From Ostrinia nubilalis (taxonomy: Eukaryota > Arthropoda > Insecta > Lepidoptera > Crambidae), in contig NC_087118.1 of the NCBI RefSeq assembly GCF_963855985.1, positions 4,216,001 to 4,280,000 of the forward strand: a DNA stretch of 64,000 bases. The letters are read 5' to 3'. Both the position numbers and the translations under genes were made by a program. This document shows positions 1 to 9,549 of this stretch, one piece after another. Within the stretch, counting starts at the first letter, position 1, and the number at the start of each line of letters is the position of its first letter. The notes beneath the pieces are model-generated. The model was not told where the DNA came from and did no database searches. It saw nothing but the letters and a program-made list of their open reading frames with translations.

Positions 1-626
1 TATTGAACAACTTAAACCGTTCTCTAAGCGAGTGCACTCTTTTACAGGTAATCGATTGCCTATTATGGGTGTTGTTGATTTGAACATATTTTATCGTAAT
101 CAACCTTATAATTTACCTTTTGTTGTTGCCAATTTTAACTGTCAAAATATTCTAGGATTGGAAGGATGTATTAATTCTATTAATCTCGATAATTATTCTA
201 ATTTATTTGAGGGACTTGGAAAGTTGCCAGGTAAATATTCTATTGTTATTGACAAAAATGTACAGCCGGTAATCTCACCTACGAGGAAAATACCATTGGG
301 CCTTAAAGATAAATTATTGATAGAATTAAGGAGAATGGAAAGCATTGGGGTGGTAAGAAAAGTGACACATCCGACTGATTGGGTAAACGCAATTGTTTTG
401 GTGGCTAAAAAGGATGGTAGCATTCGTGTATGTTTGGACCCTAGACCTTTGAACCGAGCGGTGCGCCGCGCGCGGTACCCGCTGCCGACGGTGCCGGAGC
501 TGGCCGCGAGGCTGCGCGGCGCCTGCGTGTTCAGCGTGCTGGACGCGCGCTGTGGGTTCTGGATGGTGCAGATCGATGACGCCAGCGCAGACCTGTGTAC
601 CTTCAGTACACCCTTCGGACGTTACC
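1..626 (+). pseudogene. Ty3/gypsy protease-RT fragment, second copy
   Basis: This stretch encodes the end of the protease and the start of the reverse transcriptase of a Ty3/gypsy element, including the RT region around LVAKKDGSIRVCLDP. By eye it is identical at every base to 4969-5594 of the larger gypsy copy. It runs off the left window edge, and homology stops abruptly after GTTACC at 626, where unrelated AT-rich DNA begins. The reading frame stays open about 20 codons past the break, then stops. It is a fragment of a second copy or a local duplication, and cannot make a working polymerase. Confidence 0.9.
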
Positions 627-1841
627 GGACGGACGGAAATTTACTAATTAATAACAATGAAAAAAATATAAATGTTAATTTTATTTAAAGAGAAATTAAG
701 TAATGAATGAAAGCTAAGAATAAATGGAAGATTATTTTAAAAGTATAATGATACTAACTGATGAAGATAATGATGAAAAATTAAGTTCCTAAAGGATAAT
801 TTATCTTGATTACAACTATTTTATACCTTATTTAATAGTAGGTACATGATTATTATGTAAGAGAATGTTGATGATTGTAAGGGATGATTATAAACAAAAT
901 AGTGGGCGTAGAAAGATAATTTTATTGCATAAAAATTAATAAGATTTATAATTTGTGTTTCAAATAAACATTTTTAATTCATAACTATAATAATTGTTTT
1001 ATTTAAGATCATAATTCATTAAAACGAGTTATATTATATATCAAATACCATATAAAATTAAATATTTAAGCTAAATTATCAATTTATACTTGCATAATAC
1101 CTTACCTGGCTGATCCTTTACGACCTAAAAATTATGGAAATTGTCATTTATTACCTTGGTTTTGTAGTTTTGTAAATAAAAAATAGACTTACGTCCTGAG
1201 TAACTTGCCTAGGACGAATATTTGAGGGGTGTAAAGGTCTTTTTATTGAAATTTTGAGGGCGTAAAGGAAATCTATCTCAGTAAATACAGCTCTAGTCCA
1301 GTTTTACTATATTCCCTCGGAAAAAGCTGTGAATTCTAAGCACTTTCTTCTTAGGTCACATTTTAATAGCTCTAAAAACAAAAAAGTTACTGTCAAATAA
1401 AAATAAAAAAAAACGTTTTTTTCTTCTCCTGAAAAGTCGTACTTTGTCCTTTACGACCTTTGAGCCCAGAGGTATCGATATACTCATTACATAACAGTTA
1501 CTCATCTATTTAGTAACTATTAGACACTCTATCCATTTTCTGACAAGCTTGCAAGACTTTGAAGGCTGTACTGGAACAAAATTCAATAGGCTTCGCAAAG
1601 TTACGAATCCTAACGTCTTCAGAATGTCACTATGACTACTTATCGTATATTTAGTCACCAGAACAGATACAACTGAGGAAAGAAAAAAAATCCATGTATG
1701 AAAGCATACCAAACATTTTATCAGCGGAGGTACTAACGGCTTGCCCAGTTTTTCTCAAGTAGTATTTATTTAAGCATTTGGCTCCTAGTCTATAAAATTA
1801 TGGCCAAGGAAGTTTCCAAAGTACTCCATTGGAGTCTGTAC
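627..1841. other. AT-rich DNA without a recognised gene
   Basis: There is no convincing coding frame here. The motif TTTACGACC recurs at about 1117 and 1450, and related GTAAAGG words occur near 1232 and 1263 in the other orientation, which may be remains of an old repeat. The final five bases (TGTAC, 1837-1841) are the left target-site duplication of the gypsy element that follows. Confidence 0.6.
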
Positions 1842-1932
1842 TGTGGTATATTTACATTGTTTTATATTTGAATGTGTGCGGGTATCGGAACAATAAATCA
1901 GTGCTTAACCAACTTGGGCGTGTTTTACTTCA
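1842..1932 (+). repeat. 5' LTR of the gypsy element (91 bp)
   Basis: It starts TGTGGTATAT and ends TTACTTCA. It matches 20392-20482 except for one C/T difference (CGGAACAATA here, CGGAATAATA there). It contains an AATAAA-type signal (ACAATAAATC). At 91 bp it is unusually short for an LTR, but close to what is reported for mag elements. Confidence 0.9.
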
Positions 1933-1948
1933 TGGTGGCAGCGGTGCG
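1933..1948 (+). promoter_or_regulatory. putative primer-binding site
   Basis: The sequence TGGTGGCAGCGGTGCG directly follows the LTR end. It begins TGG, as expected for pairing with the CCA end of a tRNA primer. I could not assign the tRNA. Confidence 0.6.
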
Positions 1949-2036
1949 TAAATCTTTAAAATTTTATAAATCTTTAGTAATTTTGTGCAAACCGTGTCGT
2001 ATTTAATACTTAAGACACTATCAAGTAATATTTATC

Positions 2037-2063
2037 ATGGAACACGCGCGTCCTCCAGCGGAA
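2037..2063 (+). pseudogene. gypsy gag N-terminus (9 codons before an insertion)
   Basis: An ATG about 100 bp after the LTR opens a nine-codon frame ending in GAA (2061-2063), just before an inverted-repeat element. The gag frame resumes at 3962, again with GAA. The junction is therefore consistent with this being the true gag start and with a 3-bp GAA duplication. Confidence 0.65.
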
Positions 2064-3961
2064 TGAGGATCAGTACTGTTGTAGAAAATTCAATAAAACT
2101 AGTATCTACGTTAATCTTTAAGACATAAGAAAGATATATCTTTTTGAATTATCCAAATCGGACCATTACTTACGAAGATATTAAGTAATAAACATAGGCC
2201 GTTTTTGCCGCTAAAAGTCAACGTACGCAGGGCCGCGTGACGTCACTATATCCGAATCGAGCGCAGCCGGCGTACTATTGGGATGGAAAATATTTTTTTC
2301 CAGCTAAACTATCAGTTTTAGAAAAAAACTTTTAATAACATTTATTCATCAAAATAAAGTAACCTATCGACCAGTAATTTTTAAAAATAAAAATTGTGAA
2401 AAATAAGTATCGCTATGTCCAAAAACCACATTTTCATAGGATTCGATGCAATGCGGAGACGCGGTTGGGGTGAGTGTAACTTAATGATTGTTTGTATTGA
2501 ACATAATAATACATAATATGATGCTAATACCCAGTTTCTGGCCTGGGGGGGGGGATAAGTCATACCCAGCTTATAGCCTGGGGGGAGGGGCAAGCCTTAC
2601 CCAGCTTCTGGCCTTGGTGGGGGGGGGGGGGGGAAGAGGCAAGTCATACCCAGTTTCTGGCCTGGGGGGGGGGGGTAGGTCATACCGCTTCTGGCCGAGG
2701 GGGAGTCATACCTAGCTTATGCTTATGGACTGGGGGAAGGCGCTAGCCTTACCCAGCTTCTGGCCAGGGGGGGGGTCAAGTCATAACCAGTTTCTATGGG
2801 CTGGGGGGAGGGGCTAGCCTTACCCAGTTTCTGGCCTGTGGGGGGGGGGGTATGTAATACCCATCTTCTGGCCGAGGGGGAGTCATACCCAGCTTATGCT
2901 TATGGGCTGGGGGGGGGGGGGTAGCCTTACCCAGCTTCTAGCCTGGGGGGAGGGGGGGGGGGGTCAAGTCATACCCAGTTTCTGGCATTTGTGGCATGGA
3001 GCTGTCATACCCAGCTTCTGGCCGAAGGGGAGTCATATCCAGCTTATGCTTATGGCCTGGGGGAAGGGGCAAGCCTTACCCAGCTTCTGGCCTGGGGGAG
3101 GGGGAGGGGTCAAGTCATACCCAGTTTCGGGCCTGGGGGGGGGGGGGGGGTAAATCACACCCAACTTCTGGCCGAGGGGGAAGTCATGCCCAGCTTATGA
3201 CCTGGGGAGAGGAGGGGGGCGGGGGAGTCATACCCAGCTTCTAGGCTAAGATTAAATAGATTTCCAGGAGGGAGCAGCTGTCCTTTCCTGCAGCAGCTGG
3301 CCCCCGCCCATGGGAACGGCGAATAGATAGGTAGGTACGTAGGTTTAACTCAGAAAAACTAAATAACAGGTAGGTATTGCGTGTACATCGAAATGATCTT
3401 CATAGCAATGTCTTGTATCCTAGGCAGAGTGTATCTGCCTCAGCTATACCTTATTGTTAGAAGTAAATAAATTAATACTTATACATTTTTATATTTTACT
3501 TGGAAGAAGATATGACTCTAACAACACTTATGAACACTTTATTTGAATAAATCGCCAAATGTACCACCGCGGAGACCCCAATCGCGTCTCTGCGTTCCAT
3601 TGAATCGAATGAGCGTATGGATTTTTTGCGTTATTTTTCACAATTTCTATTTTTAAAAATTACCTATCGATAGCTTACTTTATTCTGATGAATAAATGTC
3701 ATTACAAGTTTTTCTCTAAAACTGATAGTTTGGCTAGAAAAAAATATTTTCTATCCACGCAGTACGCCGGCAGCGTTCGGATCGGATATAGTGACGTCAT
3801 CGTCCCCGCGCCGGGCGGTCAGTGAACTTTTTTAGTAATTTGGCCATAACTTCATGAATTTTTGTCGTAGAACAAAAATTTTTGGACTGTGTATTAAGGA
3901 TTTCTTAGCCCTATAAATCTGCATTCACAGCTAAAAATCGAAATGATCCTCATTATCTCTC
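2064..3961. mobile_element. Long inverted-repeat DNA element inside gypsy gag
   Basis: The left arm (about 2065-2475) and the right arm (about 3575-3957) are diverged inverted repeats. Both begin with ATGAGGATCA in their own orientation and share GTGACGTCACTATATCCGA and long AT-rich blocks. The middle holds a poly-G minisatellite and about 300 bp of unique DNA, with no transposase. The gag codon GAA sits on both sides (2061-2063 and 3962-3964), which suggests a 3-bp duplication, but the right end has about nine bases beyond the inverted repeat, so exact ends are unsure. It is probably a non-autonomous element of unknown superfamily. Confidence 0.75.
2517..3245 (+). repeat. Poly-G minisatellite with CATACCCAGCTTCTGGCC-type unit
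   Basis: A degenerate unit of roughly 40-90 bp is repeated about 15 times: a core like TACCCAGCTTCTGGCC followed by a G run of 4 to 17 and AAGTCATACC or AAGCCTTACC. It lies in the centre of the inverted-repeat element. Long open frames here follow from the G-rich repeat and are not genes. Confidence 0.9.
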
Positions 3962-5683
3962 GAAGGCGGCCCGGCCGCGCGGGCCGAGTCGTGGCGTCAA
4001 TGGCGGAAACTGTTCGAGGTATTCATAAAGGCCTCTGGAGTGAGCAAGGAGCCTAAAGAGATTCAGGCTAGTTTGTTGGTTAACCTCATTGGATCAGCGG
4101 GTTACGAGGTGTACACCACTTTTACATTTGGAGAAGGAGAAACGGAAGACGATATTGATTGTGTATTGAAGAAATTCGATAATTATTTTGGTACGAAAAC
4201 AAACATCACTGTCACGAGATACAAGTTTTTCTCGCGCAACCAGGAAGATGGTGAGAATATAGATAGATATGTAACGGCTTTGCGGTTGCTGAGTAAACAG
4301 TGCGAGTTTGGCGATTTGCAAGAAAGTTTACTGCGTGACAGAATCGTTTGTGGAATCATAAATAACACGGTCAGGGATCGTTTACTACGCACGGACGAAT
4401 TATCGTTATCAAAGGCTATTCAAATATGTCAAGCGGCTGAAATATCGCAAGAAGAAAGAGTGTGCATTGATGGTAAATCGACGGAGGAAATTATGGTGAA
4501 TGCTACTTCAGAACGCGGTACAAGACGGGTCGCGAGCGGCCGGGGCGGGCGCAGCTGGCGCGGCGGCCGCGGCGGTCACGGCGCCTACGGGTCCCGCGCA
4601 GCGACGGCGGCGGGCGGCCGCGCCGCTTGCGCGAGCTGTGGCAGCGCGCGATGCGCTGGTGAAGATCGCTGCCCGGCCAAAAGTGCGTTGTGTTTTGTAT
4701 GTGATAAAAATGGTCATTTTTCACGGGTGTGTCCAGAAAAGAAGAGGATGCGTAAAGTGTTAAATTTAAGTGTAGATTCGGCGAACAGTGACTGTGAGGA
4801 CGATATGTTTTACATTGACACAATTAAGGAGGACAAAAAACTGAGTAAGTCATCGAAAGAGTGGTTTGAATATATAAAATGCCAAGGTAAACAAATATTG
4901 TTAAAAATAGATACAGGTTCAATGATAAATGTTATTTCTAAAGAAAATTTTCTGTGCCTCGGTTATTCTATTGAACAACTTAAACCGTTCTCTAAGCGAG
5001 TGCACTCTTTTACAGGTAATCGATTGCCTATTATGGGTGTTGTTGATTTGAACATATTTTATCGTAATCAACCTTATAATTTACCTTTTGTTGTTGCCAA
5101 TTTTAACTGTCAAAATATTCTAGGATTGGAAGGATGTATTAATTCTATTAATCTCGATAATTATTCTAATTTATTTGAGGGACTTGGAAAGTTGCCAGGT
5201 AAATATTCTATTGTTATTGACAAAAATGTACAGCCGGTAATCTCACCTACGAGGAAAATACCATTGGGCCTTAAAGATAAATTATTGATAGAATTAAGGA
5301 GAATGGAAAGCATTGGGGTGGTAAGAAAAGTGACACATCCGACTGATTGGGTAAACGCAATTGTTTTGGTGGCTAAAAAGGATGGTAGCATTCGTGTATG
5401 TTTGGACCCTAGACCTTTGAACCGAGCGGTGCGCCGCGCGCGGTACCCGCTGCCGACGGTGCCGGAGCTGGCCGCGAGGCTGCGCGGCGCCTGCGTGTTC
5501 AGCGTGCTGGACGCGCGCTGTGGGTTCTGGATGGTGCAGATCGATGACGCCAGCGCAGACCTGTGTACCTTCAGTACACCCTTCGGACGTTACCAGTTCT
5601 TGCGCTTACCGTACGGTATAAGTTGTGCCCCGGAAGTTTTTCATGCCAAGCTCAGACAACACTTGGAGGACCTGGAGGGCGTA
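3962..5683 (+). pseudogene. Ty3/gypsy gag-protease-RT segment
   Basis: One open frame runs from 3962 to the next insertion. It encodes a gag matrix/capsid-like region, then a zinc knuckle C-X2-C-X4-H-X4-C (CFVCDKNGHFSRVC, about 4693-4735), preceded by a GC-rich RG stretch and further Cys pairs. An aspartic protease follows, with the active motif DTGS near 4910, then the first part of RT from about 5240 (CLDPRPLN, LDARCGFWMVQID). The product is the gypsy polyprotein, translated here as a single gag-pol frame. The frame is cut inside RT before the YIDD-type motif, which resumes at 13770. The codon composition flips between AT-rich blocks and very GC-rich blocks (4530-4670, 5420-5560). Confidence 0.9.
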
Positions 5684-5883
5684 AAGACAAAGATAAAGAT
5701 ATTTATTTACACAAACATGTGTGAAAACATATTACAAAGCAACATGATTTGGTCTTACAGTTTTAACAGGTGATAGGTACAACATGTTTTACCAAGATAT
5801 TGGCATGTAAATGATATGTCAAGTAAGAATGTCAATAATACATTAAAATTCATAATAACAATAGGTACATCTGAGAATCGTGA
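5684..5883 (-). mobile_element. SINE-like or truncated non-LTR insert (200 bp)
   Basis: A 200-bp AT-rich segment lies between two copies of GGCGTA (5678-5683 and 5884-5889). Removing it with one copy of GGCGTA, together with the later BEL insertion, joins the gypsy RT frame at 5683 to 13770 without loss. On the minus strand it ends in a tail of AAATAAATATCTTTATC type, as many insect non-LTR tails do. I do not recognise the family. Confidence 0.65.
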
Positions 5884-5890
5884 GGCGTAG

Positions 5891-6200
5891 TGTTAAGTCT
5901 ATTAAATAACATAAATAAATAAATAAAGTACATAATTAAATTCATAGATATAATATACAATAATAATAAACATAATGTTTGTAATAGAAAATAATTTTAC
6001 AAATTGTACGTACACCACATTAGTTAAGTTCAAAAGGTTGCCAATAGATGGCGCTGTGCTTCTTTAGATCGCGCAAGCGTTGTGTTTTTTCCGAACTACT
6101 TATACCTTTCTTACAAACATTAAATCGCCTCCGTTCTGAGATTGGAGTTTTATTTGAATTTCAACTCAAGGATTTTGGGATCCTGTACCGATATCGTACA
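5891..6200 (+). repeat. BEL/Pao 5' LTR (310 bp)
   Basis: It matches 13455-13764 along its whole length by eye. It starts TGTTAAGTCTATTAAATAAC and ends ATATCGTACA. The lack of visible differences suggests a fairly recent insertion. The following bases (AGGTCCTACGAGCC) may hold the primer site, but I cannot assign a tRNA. Confidence 0.93.
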
Positions 6201-6738
6201 AGGTCCTACGAGCCGAAGGACGGTTTTTGAGTGAACGCACAAGTCTTCCCTTGGAAATTGTATGCAAAGTATTAAGTGCCTAGTGAAGTGATCCAATGTA
6301 TGGAGTCTCGAGCACCGCTGCCGCGCTGTACTACCTGGAAGCTGCCCCTACCGTACCGTGCTGTGCGAGCAACCATCGCCGGCGCTGGGAACTGGATGAG
6401 CGAGCAAGGAGCAGTAGCCGTAATCAGTGATAAGTAAAGTGCAAGTGAAACCGTGAGTACATTTACGTGTTACAAAGTGTTAAGTAAAGTAACTTGAACT
6501 TAGAAAAAATCAGTAGATCTTGGACTTAGAATAATTCGCTTAAAAGTGACGAGACGGGGAATCCACGCCGGTTTTCATAGCGATTGCAAGCTTCAAAAGA
6601 CTTAGAAAATTTACGCAAAAATTGGACCGGACTTAGAATTTTTAACTCGACGTCTCAGTCACACCCCAACATCTGCACTTCGAGTTACAATCACTTCACT
6701 AGGATTCCAACCAGAGATAACTTTATTTAATTTTCATA

Positions 6739-7412
6739 ATGGATAAAGCTTTGCGTGTATTGATAGATTTAAAATCACAGATTGAGAAAGGATTTACCAA
6801 CTATAAAAAGTCACCTAAAGATCGGATAACTGAGAACTACATTAGGGCGAGATTGGATATTCTAGATAAGCAGTATCAAGACTTTATAAAGAAACATGAA
6901 AAGCTAGTTGCAGAATTTACTACTGAAGATTTAAGTAAATCAAGTTACATACAGGATGATGCATTCGATAACGTTTTCGAGACATTTTTAGCTTATAAGG
7001 TTGAACTTCAGAATGTACTTTCAAAATTCGAGTCTAACAATGTTTCACCCGACAATAAAAATAATGATGGCCCTAAGGGGGAGTCTGTCTTACAATTACC
7101 TAAGATTCAGCTGCCCACTTTCAGCGGAAAGTACGTTGAATGGACGTCGTTTCGCGATTTGTTCACTTCCCTCGTACATAACAACGCGTCACTTGACGAC
7201 GTTCAGAAATTGCATTATTTAAAGACACAATTGTCAGGTGAAGCAGATCAGCTCATACGCCATGTACCAATTACGCAGAATAACTATGTTAAATGTTGGA
7301 ATATGTTAACAGATCGATATAATAACAAAAGATACATATCTTTTTGCATTCTGAAACGTCTGTTCAGTCAACGTAATATTGTACAAGAGTCTTCTAGCGC
7401 CCTTAAAGAATT
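6739..7412 (+). pseudogene. BEL/Pao gag, N-terminal part
   Basis: The frame starts at ATG 6739, about 540 bp after the LTR, and encodes an alpha-helical gag of the kind found in BEL/Pao elements (the DUF1759-type region around LPKIQLPTFSGKYVEWTSF). This block packages element RNA in virus-like particles in known families. The frame is cut after ALKEL by a TIR element at 7413 and then stops within it. It resumes in the same frame at 8643, after the duplicated AAAGAATT. Confidence 0.9.
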
Positions 7413-8634
7413 GGTGCAGTCCTGTTGTCCCCCCTGCTTGGCCCCCCTGGGGGAGCCAACAGGATTTCGAAATCCTGTTGTCCCCCCTGGCTAGGGGAGA
7501 CAACAGGACTGGATTTTCAATCAATGATTTGAGGACTGTTGTCCCCCCTGGCAAACATTGAGTATTTAGAAGCCATATATTTTTATAACTTTTAAGATGA
7601 ACTGAAAATTGAGTACCTAACTGAATGCCATACTTATTGCCAACCTAAATACCTAAACGTATGTCAAATAATTAACATTTTGTTAACGAAAAAAATATAA
7701 GTTGTTGGTACCCGTACTATTTCTGACTATTCCAAAATCTGTTTTACTTGCTTTTAACAAATCTTTATGAATTATCCCTACTAAATAATATTAAGTAAAT
7801 GCGAAAAACTTTATCTGTCTGTCTGTTACGAATTCACGCCTAAACCATTGAACCGATTTCGATATTTGGTAGAGATAGTTTTGAGTCCGGGTTTTATGCC
7901 AGTTTTTGAAACAGGAAGGCGCTCTTATATTTTTTTCTGTGACAGACAAAATTTTACGCAGACAAAGCCGTGGGCAAAAGCTAAGTTAAAGGTATGCTAT
8001 TCTCATGTATAAAAAATATTATCTTCTGTAAAGTTTACTAAAAATCCTTTTAATAGTTTTTAAATACGTGAAAGAGTATCAAACATCCATACTCACAAAC
8101 TTTGACATTTATAATATTAGTAGGTAGGACGCTAAAACTGCATAATTTTAAATTAATCACAATATTCAATACTTGCTCAGTGATTCAACTAGCGGCCGCC
8201 CGCGACTTCGTATGCGTGGAGTCCGTTTTACCGCCTTATGTGTGGAATTTCGTAAAATCCTATTGTATCCTTCGTATTATTTCATATCCTTAAATAAATA
8301 GTTAAATAAAATCCGTTCTTGGCAGATGTCTACACTCTATAAGGAACCTACCTGCCAAATTTCAAGTTTGTAGGTGTCAGTATCGGCACCAACACCTTAT
8401 TTTTTTCGTTATCAAAATGGTAATTATTATTTAACAAACGGTTAGGTATTCAGTTTGGCAATTTGGCATTCAGTCAAGTACTTCAGTATTTCAAAAATGA
8501 TGTTATAAAAATATATGGCTTTTAAATCATGTTTGCCAGGGGGGACAACAGTCCTCAAATCATTGATTAAAAATCTAGTCCTGTTGTCTCCCCTAGCCAG
8601 GGGGGCCAAGCAGGGGGGACAACAGGACTGCACC
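7413..8634. mobile_element. 1.2-kb TIR element (GGTGCAGTCC ends, 8-bp TSD) in BEL gag
   Basis: The ends are inverted repeats starting GGTGCAGTCCTGTTGTCCCC, with homology extending roughly 230 bp inward with gaps. The host gag has AAAGAATT on both sides (7405-7412 and 8635-8642), an 8-bp duplication that restores the gag frame exactly when removed. The interior carries no transposase and holds degraded Helitron-like pieces: 7780-7985 on the plus strand, and about 8198-8400 on the minus strand starting ACTAGCGGCCGCCCGCGAC. An 8-bp duplication is compatible with hAT, P or Merlin superfamilies. The end sequence does not let me choose. Confidence 0.88.
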
Positions 8635-8642
8635 AAAGAATT

Positions 8643-9443
8643 GTTAGATGTAACTACCGATTGTTTGCATGAATTAACAAATTTAGGTATCGACGTCACT
8701 TCCTGGGACGTTATTGTAATATACGTTGTAAGTATGAAGTTGGACGCCGAGTCGCGCAAGCAATGGGAGTTGCAGGTTAGTAGCACTTCCAATGATTTAC
8801 CTACACTAACCCAATTTAAAGATTTCTTAGGTACTCGTTTTCGCGCTTTAGAGTTTGTTGAACCTAAAACCAAACCCAAGGCCACTCCTAATGTGGTTTC
8901 TAACCCGAAAGCTTTGCATACAACCACAAATATTTCATGCCCACATTGTTCTGAAGAACACAAGTTGTATAATTGCAAGAAGTTTGCTAATGAGGATGTT
9001 GATAAACGTCGTAGCATTACCAACTCGTTGGGGCTATGTTTCAACTGCCTCGGATATAACCATTCGAGCAAGGTTTGTCGCTCGTTCACCAAATGCCGTA
9101 TTTGCAAACGCAAACACCACAGCCTATTGCATCCCAAAAGCCAATCCGACACAACCACGACTACATTAACTGCTGACCACAGCGCTGCCGATGTTGTGTC
9201 GAATAGCGAGGCCGTCACTAATATTGCCGCCCATTTTTCTAAGGGTACTACAGTCCACCAACAAGTTTTATTAGCAACAGCCCTTATTAAGGCTGAATCG
9301 AAAGATGGGTCGTCTCAAGTTTTGAGAGCGCTGTTGGATCAGGGGTCGCAGGCCTCATTTATATCAGAAGCTGCCGTTCAATTGCTGCGGCTGAAAAAGA
9401 CATCTACTAAAAGCGCCATATCAGGTTTAGGTGGGGGACAAGG
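8643..9443 (+). pseudogene. BEL/Pao gag C-terminus, zinc knuckles and protease
   Basis: The frame continues the gag from 7412. It has Cys/His knuckle clusters at about 8938-9118 (CPHCSEEHKLYNC, CFNCLGYNHSSKVC, CRICKRKHHSLLH) and then an aspartic protease-like segment with LLDQGSQASFIS near 9335, the BEL form of the D-T/S-G motif. It runs into a 79-bp foldback insert at 9444 that brings in-frame stops (9466-9468 and 9490-9492), so gag-protease is separated from pol although the frame is kept. Confidence 0.88.
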
Positions 9444-9522
9444 TCGTCCATTTGCGACGACAACGTGACATCTTCTGTGTTAATCTAATTGAAGATGTCA
9501 CACTGTCGTCGCAAATGGACGA
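9444..9522. repeat. Tiny foldback insert in BEL protease
   Basis: Two 32-nt arms (9444-9475 and 9491-9522) are inverted copies of each other with two mismatches, separated by 15 nt. GG occurs on both sides, so the net insertion is 81 bp and preserves the reading frame, but it contains stop codons. It resembles a minimal foldback or MITE remnant. A template-switch duplication is an alternative. Confidence 0.8.
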
Positions 9523-9549
9523 GGTGATCTTACCTCTAAATATACGGTA

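Noticed and set aside
2488..3244. Several overlapping Gly/Trp/Ser-rich frames
   Set aside because: They arise from the poly-G minisatellite in all three frames and carry no domain; not genes.
4500..4823. Frames antisense or out of frame to gypsy gag
   Set aside because: They are shadows of the GC-rich RG region of gag.
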